Shown here: piece after piece, positions 1-8,257 of the stretch
Position numbering within the stretch: the stretch's first letter is position 1
Layout of the letters: each line of letters starts with the position of its first letter
Source of the DNA: Arthrobacter ramosus
GTDB lineage: Bacteria > Actinomycetota > Actinomycetes > Actinomycetales > Micrococcaceae
Length of the DNA stretch: 64,000 bases
Direction: 5' to 3'
Assembly: GCF_039535095.1 (NCBI RefSeq)
Contig: NZ_BAAAWN010000001.1
Location: 124,001 to 188,000, forward strand
The notes under the pieces: generated by a model
Database searches by the model: none
Told to the model about the DNA's origin: nothing
The model's input: only the letters and a program-made list of their open reading frames with translations
Made by a program: the position numbers and the translations under genes

Positions 1-629
1 GGGCCGGTGGTATCCCTCCCGAGTTCGCTGACCTGTTCGGCGGCGGCTTCGGCGGTGGACAGACCGGTTTCCAGCGCGCCCCCCAAAAGGGCAGCGACCG
101 CACGGCTTCCACCTCAATTTCCTTTGCCGGCTCCATTCACGGCACCACGGTGAGCTTGCGCGAAAGCAACGGCAACGTCATCGACGTGAAGATTCCCGCG
201 GGGATCAGGGACGGCCAGAAGGTCCGCCAGCGCGGCAAGGGCAACCCCGGCGCAGCTGGCAACGGGGACCTCATCATCACGGTGAACGTCAAGCCCCACG
301 ATTTCTTTAACCGCGACGGCGACAACATCCGCATCCACGTGCCGGTCACCTTCGCGGAGGCCGCCTTGGGTTCCAACATCCACGTGCCAACGCTCGACGG
401 CGACACCGTCACCGTCCGCGTCCCGGCCGGCACCCCTTCCGGCCGCACGCTCCGGGTCAAGGGTCGCGGCGTCAAGACATCGAAGGCCACCGGAGACCTG
501 TTGGTGACGATCGACGTCTCCGTCCCGCAGAACCTCAACAAAGAGGCCGAGGAGGCCGTCAAGGCATTCGCCGCGGCCACAGCCGACGCCGATCCTCGCC
601 ACGACTTGGCCGCCAAGGCCCGCTTGTAG
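1..629 (+). CDS. dnaJ: Chaperone DnaJ, C-terminal part (5' end outside window)
   Basis: This is the C-terminal 208 residues of a J-domain co-chaperone of DnaK; the J domain lies before the window. The visible part starts in a Gly/Phe-rich stretch (LFGGGFGGGQTGF) and runs directly into the two beta-barrel client-binding domains (IPAGIRDGQKVRQRGKG, then VPAGTPSGRTLRVKGRG). No CxxCxGxG zinc-finger repeats lie between them, so it is a class B (CbpA-like) DnaJ. The next gene is hspR, 27 bases downstream, the usual tail of the actinobacterial dnaK-grpE-dnaJ-hspR operon. The reading frame is open from base 3. The identification is firm; only the N-terminus is unseen. Confidence 0.93.
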   Translation, partial: AGGIPPEFADLFGGGFGGGQTGFQRAPQKGSDRTASTSISFAGSIHGTTVSLRESNGNVIDVKIPAGIRDGQKVRQRGKGNPGAAGNGDLIITVNVKPHDFFNRDGDNIRIHVPVTFAEAALGSNIHVPTLDGDTVTVRVPAGTPSGRTLRVKGRGVKTSKATGDLLVTIDVSVPQNLNKEAEEAVKAFAAATADADPRHDLAAKARL

Positions 630-656
630 CGGCAGAACACACGGGAGGACGTAGGC

Positions 657-1079
657 ATGGGCATCGACATCAACCAGCCGATCTTCGTCATCTCCGTCGC
701 GGCCGAACTGGCTGACATGCACCCGCAGACCCTGCGCCAGTACGACCGCCTCGGCATCGTGTCGCCGAGCCGCGCTCCGGGCAAGTCCCGGCGTTACTCC
801 CAACGGGACATCGACCGCTTGCGCGAGGTCCAGCGGCTCTCCCACGAGGGCGTGTCCCTCGAGGGCATCAAGCGCATCCTCGAGCTCGAAAACCAAGTGG
901 CCGCGCTGCAGTTCCGCGTGGCCGAGTTGAGCGAGGAATTGCAACGCCGGCGGAGCCCGATGGAGGCCCGTATTTTCGCTGCAGGAGCAGCGGGCGACGT
1001 CGTCAGCCTGGCCCGCGGGCAGCGCCCCCGGGCGCGGTCCCAGGCCGTGGTGGTGTGGCGGCCGCGACCGGGGGAGTAA
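657..1079 (+). CDS. hspR: HspR, MerR-family heat-shock repressor
   Basis: This 140-residue MerR-type regulator has its winged helix at residues 10-80 (AAELADMHPQTLRQYDRLG, then SRRYSQRDIDRLREVQ), followed by a short coiled-coil (about residues 80-100). The basic tail ending in VVVWRPRPGE is typical of HspR. In actinobacteria HspR represses the dnaK operon by binding HAIR inverted repeats upstream of dnaK and uses DnaK as co-repressor; its own gene closes that operon, as here. The ATG has a GGGAGG ribosome site about 10 bases upstream. The stop lies 4 bases from the convergent gene on the other strand, with no obvious terminator between them. Confidence 0.95.
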   Translation: MGIDINQPIFVISVAAELADMHPQTLRQYDRLGIVSPSRAPGKSRRYSQRDIDRLREVQRLSHEGVSLEGIKRILELENQVAALQFRVAELSEELQRRRSPMEARIFAAGAAGDVVSLARGQRPRARSQAVVVWRPRPGE

Positions 1080-1083
1080 TCCC

Positions 1084-1716
1084 CTAGGCCTGCGAGAGGG
1101 ACGCCAGCAGCACCGGCGCTTCCTGCCCGGTCCACCTACCCCGCAGGGCAGCTGAATTTTCCGGACCCGGTGTCCCCGGATCCAGGACACGATTCACGAG
1201 CAGTGTGAGCTCACCGGCGTCGATGCTGGTGACGCTGCCTTCGGTGACCGGGGCTGCCGGGGTCACCGAAGGGACTTCGCTACCGGGCGTTCCGCTGCCT
1301 TTGACGTTGACCGAACTCTTGCGCGGCTCCATGGCACCGTCCACGTCAACGAATTGTTCGGCTTCCTGCTGTCCCGTGAGGATGGCGGTGGCCAGGGCAG
1401 CGACGTAGACGGGATCGGCGCAGGCGTCGTACACCCACCTCGTGCCCAACACCGAGTGTTCCATGGTGCCGAGCAGCGAGTCCTCCCCACCGTGCAATTC
1501 CGAACCCCGGTAGCTCAGCGGAACCTGATAGACCTTGCCGCCGTGGGAGACCAGGTGGGTTTCGAGGCCGACTTCGCCGTCCGGATCATCGAAGCGGTAC
1601 GCGCCGAGCAGCTCGGGCGCGGAGCCATCCTTGGTGAACCACGGCTGGACGGGCAAATACCTTTCGATGAGTTCAAGTTTGCTGGGATTCAGGGTTGCTC
1701 GATGGATGATAGCCAT
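1084..1716 (-). CDS. Stand-alone maltokinase N-terminal cap-like protein
   Basis: The 210-residue protein resembles the N-terminal cap domain of actinobacterial maltokinases. Its start (MAIIHRATLNPSKLELIERY) and the segments QPWFTKDG, YRFDDPDGEVGLETHLV, YQVPLSYRG and GTMEHSVLGTRWVYDAC match this family. The kinase domain that normally follows is absent: after residue 115 there is a Ser/Thr/Pro/Val-rich stretch and a short C-terminal segment. The function of free cap-domain proteins is not known to me. The gene lies 10 bases after the monooxygenase/reductase gene on the same strand, so it may be co-transcribed, but nothing ties it to aromatic metabolism. It is not a complete kinase. The family call is fairly safe; the role is open. 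Confidence 0.7.
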   Translation of the reverse strand: MAIIHRATLNPSKLELIERYLPVQPWFTKDGSAPELLGAYRFDDPDGEVGLETHLVSHGGKVYQVPLSYRGSELHGGEDSLLGTMEHSVLGTRWVYDACADPVYVAALATAILTGQQEAEQFVDVDGAMEPRKSSVNVKGSGTPGSEVPSVTPAAPVTEGSVTSIDAGELTLLVNRVLDPGTPGPENSAALRGRWTGQEAPVLLASLSQA

Positions 1717-1726
1717 GCGGTCCAGC

Positions 1727-4117
1727 CTAGTTGGCCAGCGCGGGCGCGGAGACTGCTCTCGGGATCCAACGCAGGTGCGTGTTTTCAGAGTTGGAGGCGG
1801 GCTCTTTCAAGAGTGAAAGCCTGGGCCTAACGGCATCTGTGCGGGAGCTCGGCGGTTTGCGTCGGCCCGCCCGGAACTGCGGCACCCACTGCGCTCCGGT
1901 GCCCTGGTATTCCTGCTCGGCTGCGGCGTGGAGCGTCCACTGGGGGTCGAACAAGTGCGTCCTGCCCAGTGCCACGAGGTCTGCCCGTCCCGCAAGGAGG
2001 ATGGAGTTGACGTCGTCATAGCTGGAGATGGCGCCGACGGCGATGACCGCTGCTCCGGCGGGTGCGGCAACTTCCTGCCGGATGCGGTCGGCGAACGGCG
2101 TCTGGTAGCTGCGGCCGAAAGCCGGTTGCTCTTCCTTGGCGACCTGCCCGGTGGAGACGTCGATGCCCGCGGCGCCATGGGCCACGAATGCCCGCGCGAT
2201 GTCGAGCGAGTCGTCTGAGGTGTTGCCTCCTTCGACCCAATCCGTCGCGGAGATGCGTACCGTCACAGGCTTGCTGGCAGGCCACGCCGCACGGACGGCG
2301 TCGAACACTTCCAGGGGGAACCGCAGGCGGTTCTCCAAGCTGCCACCGTACTCGTCCGTCCGGCGGTTCGACACCGGCGAGAGGAACGAGGAAAGCAGGT
2401 AGCCGTGGGCGGCATGGACCTCAAGGAGGTCGAAGCCTGCCTCTTCGGCACGGAGGGCCGCGGCGACGAACTCAGCCTTGATGGCCGCCATTCCTGCGTG
2501 GTCGAGTTCCACAGGCGTCTGGTTGCCGGGACCGTATGGCAGGGCCGTCGGTCCAACAGCCTGCCAGTTGCCGGATGCGAGCGGTTCGTCGATGCCTTCC
2601 CACATGAGCTTGGTGGAGCCCTTGCGGCCGGAATGACCGAGCTGCGCGCCTATCTTCGCCGTCGAGTTGGCGTGGACGAATTCCACGATTTCCTTCCAGC
2701 TGTCGCGCTGTGTGTCCGTGTACAGGCCGGTGCAGCCGGGGGTGATCCGCCCGGTCTCGGAAACACACACCATTTCGGTCATGACCAATCCGGCGCCGCC
2801 GAGTGCCTTGGAACCGAGGTGCACTTTGTGGAAGTCGCCCGGGACGCCATCCACCGCGGAGTACATGTCCATGGGGGAGACCACAATGCGGTTCTTGAGC
2901 TCCAGTCCGCCGATCCGGAACGGTTGGAACATGGCCGGCGCAGTCTCCGTCAGTCCTTGGGACTCGGCGAAGTTGCGGTCCACGGCGTCGGCGAATTCCG
3001 GGTCGCGCAGCCGCAGGTTTTCCTGGGTGATGCGGCGGCTCCGGGTGAGGAGGTTGAAAGCGAACTGCGTCGGGTCCTGCCCCTTGTATTGGGCGATCCG
3101 CTCGAACCATTCAAGCGAAGCCTGGGCGGCACGCTGGGTGGAAGCGACAACCGGACGACGCTCCGTTTCATAGGCAGACAACGCAGATTCCACATCCGGG
3201 TGTTCGTGCAGGCAGGCGGCGAGTGCCAGGGAGTCCTCCATGGCCAGTTTGGTTCCGGAGCCGATGGAGAAGTGTGCTGTGTGCGCCGCATCGCCGAGCA
3301 GCACGACGTTGCCGTGGCGCCAGCTTTGATTGCGCACGGTGGTGAAATTGAGCCACTTGGAGTTGTTGGACAGGACTTCGTAGCCGTCGAGTTCCTCGGC
3401 GAAGATGGAACGGATCTTGCTGATCGCCTTCTCGTCGGAGACGCCGGGCGGGAAGACGTCGGCTGCGGTCTCGTCGAACCCGGCAGCCCGCCACACGTCC
3501 TCGTGCATTTCGACAATGAACGTGGATCCTTCGTCGGAGTACGGGTAGCCATGGATCTGCATGACTCCCCATTCGGTCTCCTTGACGAAGAACTTGAAAG
3601 CCTCGAACACCTGGTCGGTGCCGAGCCACATGAACTTGTTGGGCCGGAGGTCAAGGCTCGGAATGAAGGAATCCGCGTATTTGGCGCGGATCTGGGAGTT
3701 GATGCCGTCTGCTGCGAGGACCAGGTCGTAGTTGGCCTCAAGCTCCTCAAGCGGTGGCGCAACGGTCTGGAAACGCAGGTCGACGCCGAGCTCGGCGCAG
3801 CGGCGCTGAAGCAGTTCCAGCAGTTCCTTGCGGCTCATGGCCGCAAAGCCCTGGCCGCCCACCGTCACTGTTTCGCCGCCGAAGTGGATGTCGATGTCGG
3901 ACCAGCGGGCGAAGCGCTGGCTCATGTATTCGGCCACGACGGGGTCGGCGTTGCCGATCCCGCCGAGAGTCTCATCGGAAAATACGACGCCGAAACCGAA
4001 AGTGTCACTGGCAGCGTTTCGTTCCCAGAGGGTGATCTTGTGTGACGGGTCGAGTTGCTTCATCAATGCCGCGAAGTACAGGCCGCCGGGGCCGCCTCCT
4101 ACGATTGCGATTTTCAT
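1727..4117 (-). CDS. Bifunctional aryl-CoA flavin monooxygenase / OYE-type oxidoreductase
   Basis: This 796-residue fusion has two flavoenzyme halves. Residues 1 to about 390 form a group A FAD monooxygenase: GGGPGGLYFA near the start, DGINSQIR, and GDAAHTAHFSIGSG. From about 395 to 750 there is an Old Yellow Enzyme (FMN) domain: NRIVVSPMDMYSA, HSGRKGS, HAAHGYLLSSFLSPVSN. The same architecture occurs in salicylyl-CoA 5-hydroxylase and in 2-aminobenzoyl-CoA monooxygenase/reductase, so the likely reaction is 5-hydroxylation, perhaps with ring reduction, of an ortho-substituted benzoyl-CoA. The ATG overlaps the ligase stop (ATGA) and has AAGGAG upstream. About 45 residues follow the expected end of the OYE domain. 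Sequence alone cannot separate an amino from a hydroxy substrate. Confidence 0.87.
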   Translation of the reverse strand: MKIAIVGGGPGGLYFAALMKQLDPSHKITLWERNAASDTFGFGVVFSDETLGGIGNADPVVAEYMSQRFARWSDIDIHFGGETVTVGGQGFAAMSRKELLELLQRRCAELGVDLRFQTVAPPLEELEANYDLVLAADGINSQIRAKYADSFIPSLDLRPNKFMWLGTDQVFEAFKFFVKETEWGVMQIHGYPYSDEGSTFIVEMHEDVWRAAGFDETAADVFPPGVSDEKAISKIRSIFAEELDGYEVLSNNSKWLNFTTVRNQSWRHGNVVLLGDAAHTAHFSIGSGTKLAMEDSLALAACLHEHPDVESALSAYETERRPVVASTQRAAQASLEWFERIAQYKGQDPTQFAFNLLTRSRRITQENLRLRDPEFADAVDRNFAESQGLTETAPAMFQPFRIGGLELKNRIVVSPMDMYSAVDGVPGDFHKVHLGSKALGGAGLVMTEMVCVSETGRITPGCTGLYTDTQRDSWKEIVEFVHANSTAKIGAQLGHSGRKGSTKLMWEGIDEPLASGNWQAVGPTALPYGPGNQTPVELDHAGMAAIKAEFVAAALRAEEAGFDLLEVHAAHGYLLSSFLSPVSNRRTDEYGGSLENRLRFPLEVFDAVRAAWPASKPVTVRISATDWVEGGNTSDDSLDIARAFVAHGAAGIDVSTGQVAKEEQPAFGRSYQTPFADRIRQEVAAPAGAAVIAVGAISSYDDVNSILLAGRADLVALGRTHLFDPQWTLHAAAEQEYQGTGAQWVPQFRAGRRKPPSSRTDAVRPRLSLLKEPASNSENTHLRWIPRAVSAPALAN

Positions 4118-5790
4118 GCTTTTGCTCCTTCGCAGGCCTGGCCCAAGCCTGCGCCGGCAAGCTGTTCGGGGTCGTTGTCGATACGGTCGCGCAGCTTGAA
4201 ATGCTGCAGCTTGCCGCTGGGATTGCGGGGAAGTTCGTCAACGAACCGGATGTCCCGCGGGTACTTGTAGGGGGCGATCGTCCGTTTGACGAAGTCCTGT
4301 ATTTCCTTGCGCTTCGCGTCATCGCCCCTGACGCCTTCGCGCAGGACGATGAACGCGCAGACGACGCTGCCGCGTGCCTCGTCGGGCCGGCCGATGACCG
4401 CGTTCTCCACCACATCCGGGTGCAGGTCGATGGCGGTTTCCACCTCGGGGGCGCCGATGTTGTAGCCGGAGGAAACGATCATGTTGTCGGACCGGGCCTC
4501 ATAGGTGAAGTACCCGTCCTCATCTTTCGTGAAAGTGTCGCCGGTGACGTTCCAGCCGTTGACCACGTAGTTCGATTGCCGTGGGTCGTCCAGGTAGCGG
4601 CATCCGGTGGGGCCGATGACGGCGAGCCGCCCAAGCTGCCCGGGTCCTAGTTCCAGGCCCTCGTCGTCGAGGATGGCTGCCCTGTACCCGGGCACGGCCC
4701 GTCCGGTGGTGCCGGGCCGGATGTCGTCTCCGGACGCGGAAATGAAGACGTGCAAGAGTTCGGTGGCTCCGATGCCGTTCACCAGCCGGAGACCGGTGGC
4801 CTCCCGAACGGCTTCCCACGTTTCCTTGGGCAAGTGTTCGCCCGCCGAGACCGCTACCCGGAGCTTGCGGAGCAACGATCCGCGGCCTTCCTTGAGGATG
4901 GCCCGGTACGCAGTGGGTGCGGTGAACAGGATGGTGGCCCCGGCAGCGGCTGCACTCTCGGCAAGTTCCACGGGGGTGGCCCGTTCGGTCAACAACGAGG
5001 ATGCGCCGAAGCGCAGGGGGAAGACCACCAGCCCACCGAGGCCGAACGTGAAGGCGAGGGGTGGTGAACCGGCAAACACGTCGTCGGCGGTTGGCTGCAG
5101 AATATGGCGGGCAAAAGTGTCGGCGTTCGCGAGGATGTCCCTGTGGAAATGCATGGTGATCTTCGGCGTGCCCGTGGTGCCCGACGTTGGGCCGAGCAGC
5201 GCGACGTCGTCGGCTGAGGTGGGCACGGCAGCGAACTCGCCGCTCTTGGCGGCACAGCGGGACGCGAGGTCACCGGCGTCGTCGGATCCATAGGAGAGGA
5301 CAACGGTGTCCTCTCCTACCGCCGCGAGCAGTTCGTCCATGAACCGGTGGTCGGAGATGGCTACGGTGGGACGTGTGAGGCTGATAATCGTGCCGACCTC
5401 GCTGGAACGCAACATCGGCATAGTGGTGACAACGACGGCCCCGGCCTTGAGCACGCCAAGCCAGGCCGCGACAATCCAAGGATTGTTCGGACCGCGCAAC
5501 ATGACGCGGTTGCCAGGCACCACGCCCAGGTCCTCGGTGAGGACCTGGGCAACTTGGTTGGCGCGCCGCCGCAGCTCACCGTACGTCCAGACCGTGCCGT
5601 CGGGGGTAACCAGGGCGGCCCGCTCTGCACCATGGATTGCGACGGCGTCGTCAATGAGCGCCGCTGCCGCGTTGAGCGTCGCCGGGTACTGGAGTTCCGG
5701 CAGGGTGAATTCGAGGGTCGGCCACGTGCCGGCCGGTGGCAGATGGTCGCGGGTGAAGGTGTCCACGTGGGCTGATCTCAACATTGTCAT
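4114..5790 (-). CDS. Aryl-CoA ligase (2-aminobenzoate/salicylate type)
   Basis: This 558-residue ANL-superfamily acyl-adenylate ligase activates an aromatic acid to its CoA thioester. The AMP-binding signature is LLGPTSGTTGTPKI (about residue 200). NGIGATELLHVF and YEARSDNMIVSSGYNI with a downstream PRNPSGKLQ give the A5, A8 and A10 motifs including the catalytic Lys. It belongs with benzoate/2-aminobenzoate-CoA ligases. The start was set at the ATG six bases inside the first possible GTG, because AAAGGAG sits 5 bases before it. It lies 41 bases after the thioesterase gene, and its stop overlaps the start of the CoA-thioester hydroxylase. It therefore probably makes the substrate of that enzyme. 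Confidence 0.87.
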   Translation of the reverse strand: MTMLRSAHVDTFTRDHLPPAGTWPTLEFTLPELQYPATLNAAAALIDDAVAIHGAERAALVTPDGTVWTYGELRRRANQVAQVLTEDLGVVPGNRVMLRGPNNPWIVAAWLGVLKAGAVVVTTMPMLRSSEVGTIISLTRPTVAISDHRFMDELLAAVGEDTVVLSYGSDDAGDLASRCAAKSGEFAAVPTSADDVALLGPTSGTTGTPKITMHFHRDILANADTFARHILQPTADDVFAGSPPLAFTFGLGGLVVFPLRFGASSLLTERATPVELAESAAAAGATILFTAPTAYRAILKEGRGSLLRKLRVAVSAGEHLPKETWEAVREATGLRLVNGIGATELLHVFISASGDDIRPGTTGRAVPGYRAAILDDEGLELGPGQLGRLAVIGPTGCRYLDDPRQSNYVVNGWNVTGDTFTKDEDGYFTYEARSDNMIVSSGYNIGAPEVETAIDLHPDVVENAVIGRPDEARGSVVCAFIVLREGVRGDDAKRKEIQDFVKRTIAPYKYPRDIRFVDELPRNPSGKLQHFKLRDRIDNDPEQLAGAGLGQACEGAKA

Positions 5791-5831
5791 GGCCACTCCT
5801 TTCAGTAATACGGCGGATAAGTCGAAGGTGT

Positions 5832-6728
5832 TCAGGAGCCGGCGCGGATCATGCCTTCTTGGGCAACCGTTGCCAGCAGGCGTCCTTGCCTGTCAAAGAA
5901 ACGGCCCGTGGCCAGCCCCCTGTTGCTTTGCCCGGACACGGCCTCCTGTGCGTACAGGACCCAGTCATCGGCGCGGCCGTCCCGGTGAAACCACATGGAG
6001 TGGTCCAGGCTGGCCGTGGCGAGTCCGGGGCTGGACCAGTGGAGCCCGTTCACCCGGAGCAGAGGCTCGAGGATGGTGTAGTCGCAGACGTATGCCAGCG
6101 CGGCTCGGTGCAGATCTGCCGTCGCGTGTTCGTCACCGGCGTCGGGCAATTGCTCGAAGGCTTTCACCCAGATTGCCTGGTGCGGCACGGAATCGCCTTC
6201 GACCTGCAGATATACCGGCCCGGGAATGTGTCGCATGTCGAAGCTGCGCTTTGAGGACCAGTACTCGGCAGCCGGCCCCTCGACCCCCTGTAGCACCTCG
6301 GCGGCACTGCGCAGGGATTCGGGTTCGACGGCGGTTGGCGCCAGAGGCTGGAACTCCGGACCTTCTTCGGGAACCTGGAACGAACCCATCGCCGCGTACA
6401 CGGTCTTGCCGTTCTGGTGTCCACGCACGCTGCGGGTCGAGTATCCACGGCCGTCGCGGAGGCGTTCGACCTCGTAGCGGACCGTGGCCCCGATCTCCAC
6501 GGGCCGCATGAAGTAGCCGTGCATGGAATGCAGCGCGCGGTCGACGTCGACCGATCGCATCATCGCTGCCGCGGCCTGGGCCACCATGTCCCCTCCGTAG
6601 GCTTTGGGCCACGGAACGTACTGCGAGGTGGCTTCGTAGGCTTCGTCGTGAATTTGGGCGGGGACGGCTGTCAGCTCGATGGCTTTGAGGAATGTCTCCG
6701 AGGTCAGGATTCCAGTGGACATGTCCAT
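5832..6728 (-). CDS. Acyl-CoA thioesterase II (double hot-dog)
   Basis: This 298-residue TesB-type thioesterase has two hot-dog domains. The first holds YEATSQYVPWPKAYGGDMVAQA and HSMHGYFMRPV, the second LDHSMWFHRDGRADDWVLY and GLATGRFFDRQGRLLATVAQEG. TesB enzymes hydrolyse acyl-CoA to free acid and CoA. In this operon it could release the hydroxylated aromatic acid (gentisate or 5-hydroxyanthranilate) before ring cleavage. The start used overlaps the cupin stop as TGATG; a second ATG lies six bases inside, and longer starts would run into the cupin gene. The true substrate cannot be read from the sequence. Confidence 0.85.
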   Translation of the reverse strand: MDMSTGILTSETFLKAIELTAVPAQIHDEAYEATSQYVPWPKAYGGDMVAQAAAAMMRSVDVDRALHSMHGYFMRPVEIGATVRYEVERLRDGRGYSTRSVRGHQNGKTVYAAMGSFQVPEEGPEFQPLAPTAVEPESLRSAAEVLQGVEGPAAEYWSSKRSFDMRHIPGPVYLQVEGDSVPHQAIWVKAFEQLPDAGDEHATADLHRAALAYVCDYTILEPLLRVNGLHWSSPGLATASLDHSMWFHRDGRADDWVLYAQEAVSGQSNRGLATGRFFDRQGRLLATVAQEGMIRAGS

Positions 6729-7210
6729 CAGGCCCTGCGGAAGTCTACGAGGGTCTCGTCGGCAACGTCTTCGAGGTTGACCACGAGGTTCTCCGGGGTG
6801 CGCGCAGTCAGCCACACGAGTTCTTCGGTGACGGACATGTTGGCCTCGACATGCGGCATGAACGGCGGGACGAATACCCAGTCGCCCGTCTTCATGTCCA
6901 GGAACTCGGAGTAGTTCTCGCCAAAGTAGATGCGGCCGTGGCCTCGGAGCACGTAGCCGCCGGTTTCCGCTTCGCCGTGGTGGTGCGGCAGGGAGCGGTA
7001 GCCGGGAACGTTGGAGACCTGCCCGAACCAGATCTTGGTGGCCGGCGTGTGCTGGATGCTGACGCCGGAGACGCGGACACAGTCGCCGGACTGGGCGGTG
7101 TTGGTATCTTCTTCACCGGCGCGGGTGACGACCGGCACCACCTTGCCGTCGGCCTGGGCGTAGATGGAGTTGTCGCCTTCGAGGCGGTAGTCGGTAGCGG
7201 TTGTGTTCAT
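6728..7210 (-). CDS. Small monocupin, candidate ring-cleavage dioxygenase
   Basis: This 160-residue single-domain cupin keeps all metal ligands. Motif 1 has H76, H78 and E82 (within YRSLPHHHGEAETGGYVL), and motif 2 has H120 (GDWVFVPPFMPH). It is well short of the roughly 350-residue bicupin gentisate 1,2-dioxygenases. Its place between the hydrolase and thioesterase genes makes it the only candidate in the cluster for the ring-opening step, but a non-catalytic or isomerase role is possible. The ATG start was chosen over a GTG nine bases upstream because that GTG overlaps the AAAGGAG ribosome site. The cupin fold is certain; the dioxygenase role is inference from context. Confidence 0.72.
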   Translation of the reverse strand: MNTTATDYRLEGDNSIYAQADGKVVPVVTRAGEEDTNTAQSGDCVRVSGVSIQHTPATKIWFGQVSNVPGYRSLPHHHGEAETGGYVLRGHGRIYFGENYSEFLDMKTGDWVFVPPFMPHVEANMSVTEELVWLTARTPENLVVNLEDVADETLVDFRRA

Positions 7211-7243
7211 AGTGGTCACTCCTTTGAAGTGCTTGGTATTGGT

Positions 7244-8101
7244 CTAGACGTTGGCGGGGACGGGTGCGTGGATTCTGAATTGGTTTTCCAGCCTTCCGAT
7301 CCCGTCGATTTCGGTGGTGAGCACGTCGCCGTCGTTCAGGAAGCGCGGCGGTGTCATGCCCATCCCCACTCCGCCGGGCGTACCAGTCAGGACAAGGTCT
7401 CCGGGCCGCAGGATGGTGAACTGGGAAATGTAGGAAAGGAGTTTCGCCGGTCCGAACACCAAGGTGCTGGTGCTCCCGTGCTGCACGAGCTCACCGTTGA
7501 CGTAGCCGCGGACCTCAAAGTCGCAGTCCGCTTCGTCCGCGGTCACCATGACCGGGCCTACCGGGGTGGTTCCGTCGAACGCCTTGCCCTGGAACCACTG
7601 CAGCGTGCGGTTCTGCCAGTCGCGCATGGAAACGTCGTTGGCGATTGTGTACCCGGCAATTGCCGCGCGGGCTTGGTCCTCGTCCGCGCGGAACAGTTCG
7701 GAGCCGACGACGACGGCCAGCTCGGCTTCCCAGTCGACCTTCGCGCTGCCGTGGACATGGATGGTGTCAGCCGGCCCGATAAGGGTGTCCGCGTACTTCG
7801 CGAAGAGCGTGGGGTATTCCGGCAGTTCGCGGCCCATCTCCTGGATGTGGTCGCTATAGTTCAGCCCGCAGCAGATGACTTTTCCGGCCCGTGGAAGCAG
7901 AGGTGCCAGCTCGCTGGGGGGTGCGGAAACGACTCCCGGTCCAGACGCTGCAACAAACGCTGCTTCCGCCAGGGCGCGCCAGTCCGGGACGGAGAGAAGT
8001 GCTCCGACGTCGTTGGCCGGCAGCGGTACGTAACTGTTCCCGCCCATGGCGAGCGCCGCCGTCGTGCCCCCGTCGGCTGTCCGTAAGGTGGCCAGCTTCA
8101 T
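7244..8101 (-). CDS. Fumarylacetoacetate hydrolase family protein
   Basis: This 285-residue FAH-superfamily enzyme has the core motifs VICCGLNYSDHIQEMG (about residue 80), KVDWEAELAVVVG with its metal-binding Glu, YTIANDVSMRDWQ, and VLTGTPGGVGMGMTPPRFL. Family members hydrolyse C-C bonds of 2,4-diketo acids such as fumarylpyruvate or isomerise/decarboxylate ring-cleavage products. It is the first gene of the leftward aromatic operon, so it probably splits the ring-opened product. The ATG is preceded by GAAGGGA. RidA is divergent, 156 bases away, so the two transcripts share one control region. Confidence 0.88.
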   Translation of the reverse strand: MKLATLRTADGGTTAALAMGGNSYVPLPANDVGALLSVPDWRALAEAAFVAASGPGVVSAPPSELAPLLPRAGKVICCGLNYSDHIQEMGRELPEYPTLFAKYADTLIGPADTIHVHGSAKVDWEAELAVVVGSELFRADEDQARAAIAGYTIANDVSMRDWQNRTLQWFQGKAFDGTTPVGPVMVTADEADCDFEVRGYVNGELVQHGSTSTLVFGPAKLLSYISQFTILRPGDLVLTGTPGGVGMGMTPPRFLNDGDVLTTEIDGIGRLENQFRIHAPVPANV

Positions 8102-8257
8102 GCGTGTTGTCCCTTCGTGTGCTGCCGATTCCTACATTCATTCCGATGTGTCGACTTTTTTACGATCGTCACATATGCTCAACGTAGCACGGCGGGGAAT
8201 GATCTGCACAGGGATTTTTTAGAACATGTCGCAGCCGCCACCAAGAGGAGGAACAAC
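8102..8257. promoter_or_regulatory. Divergent control region between FAH hydrolase and Rid gene
   Basis: These 156 bases separate the leftward aromatic operon from the rightward Rid gene and must carry both promoters. An inverted repeat ATGTG ... CACAT lies at 8146-8174 with a 19-base spacer, and a smaller ACGATCGT palindrome lies inside it. It could be the operator of the PaaX or another regulator. The promoter hexamers are not clear enough to call. Confidence 0.35.

Noticed and set aside
2405..4045. Long open frame on the plus strand opposite the flavin monooxygenase
   Set aside because: It mirrors the codon pattern of the real minus-strand gene; the protein has no recognisable domain and no ribosome site.
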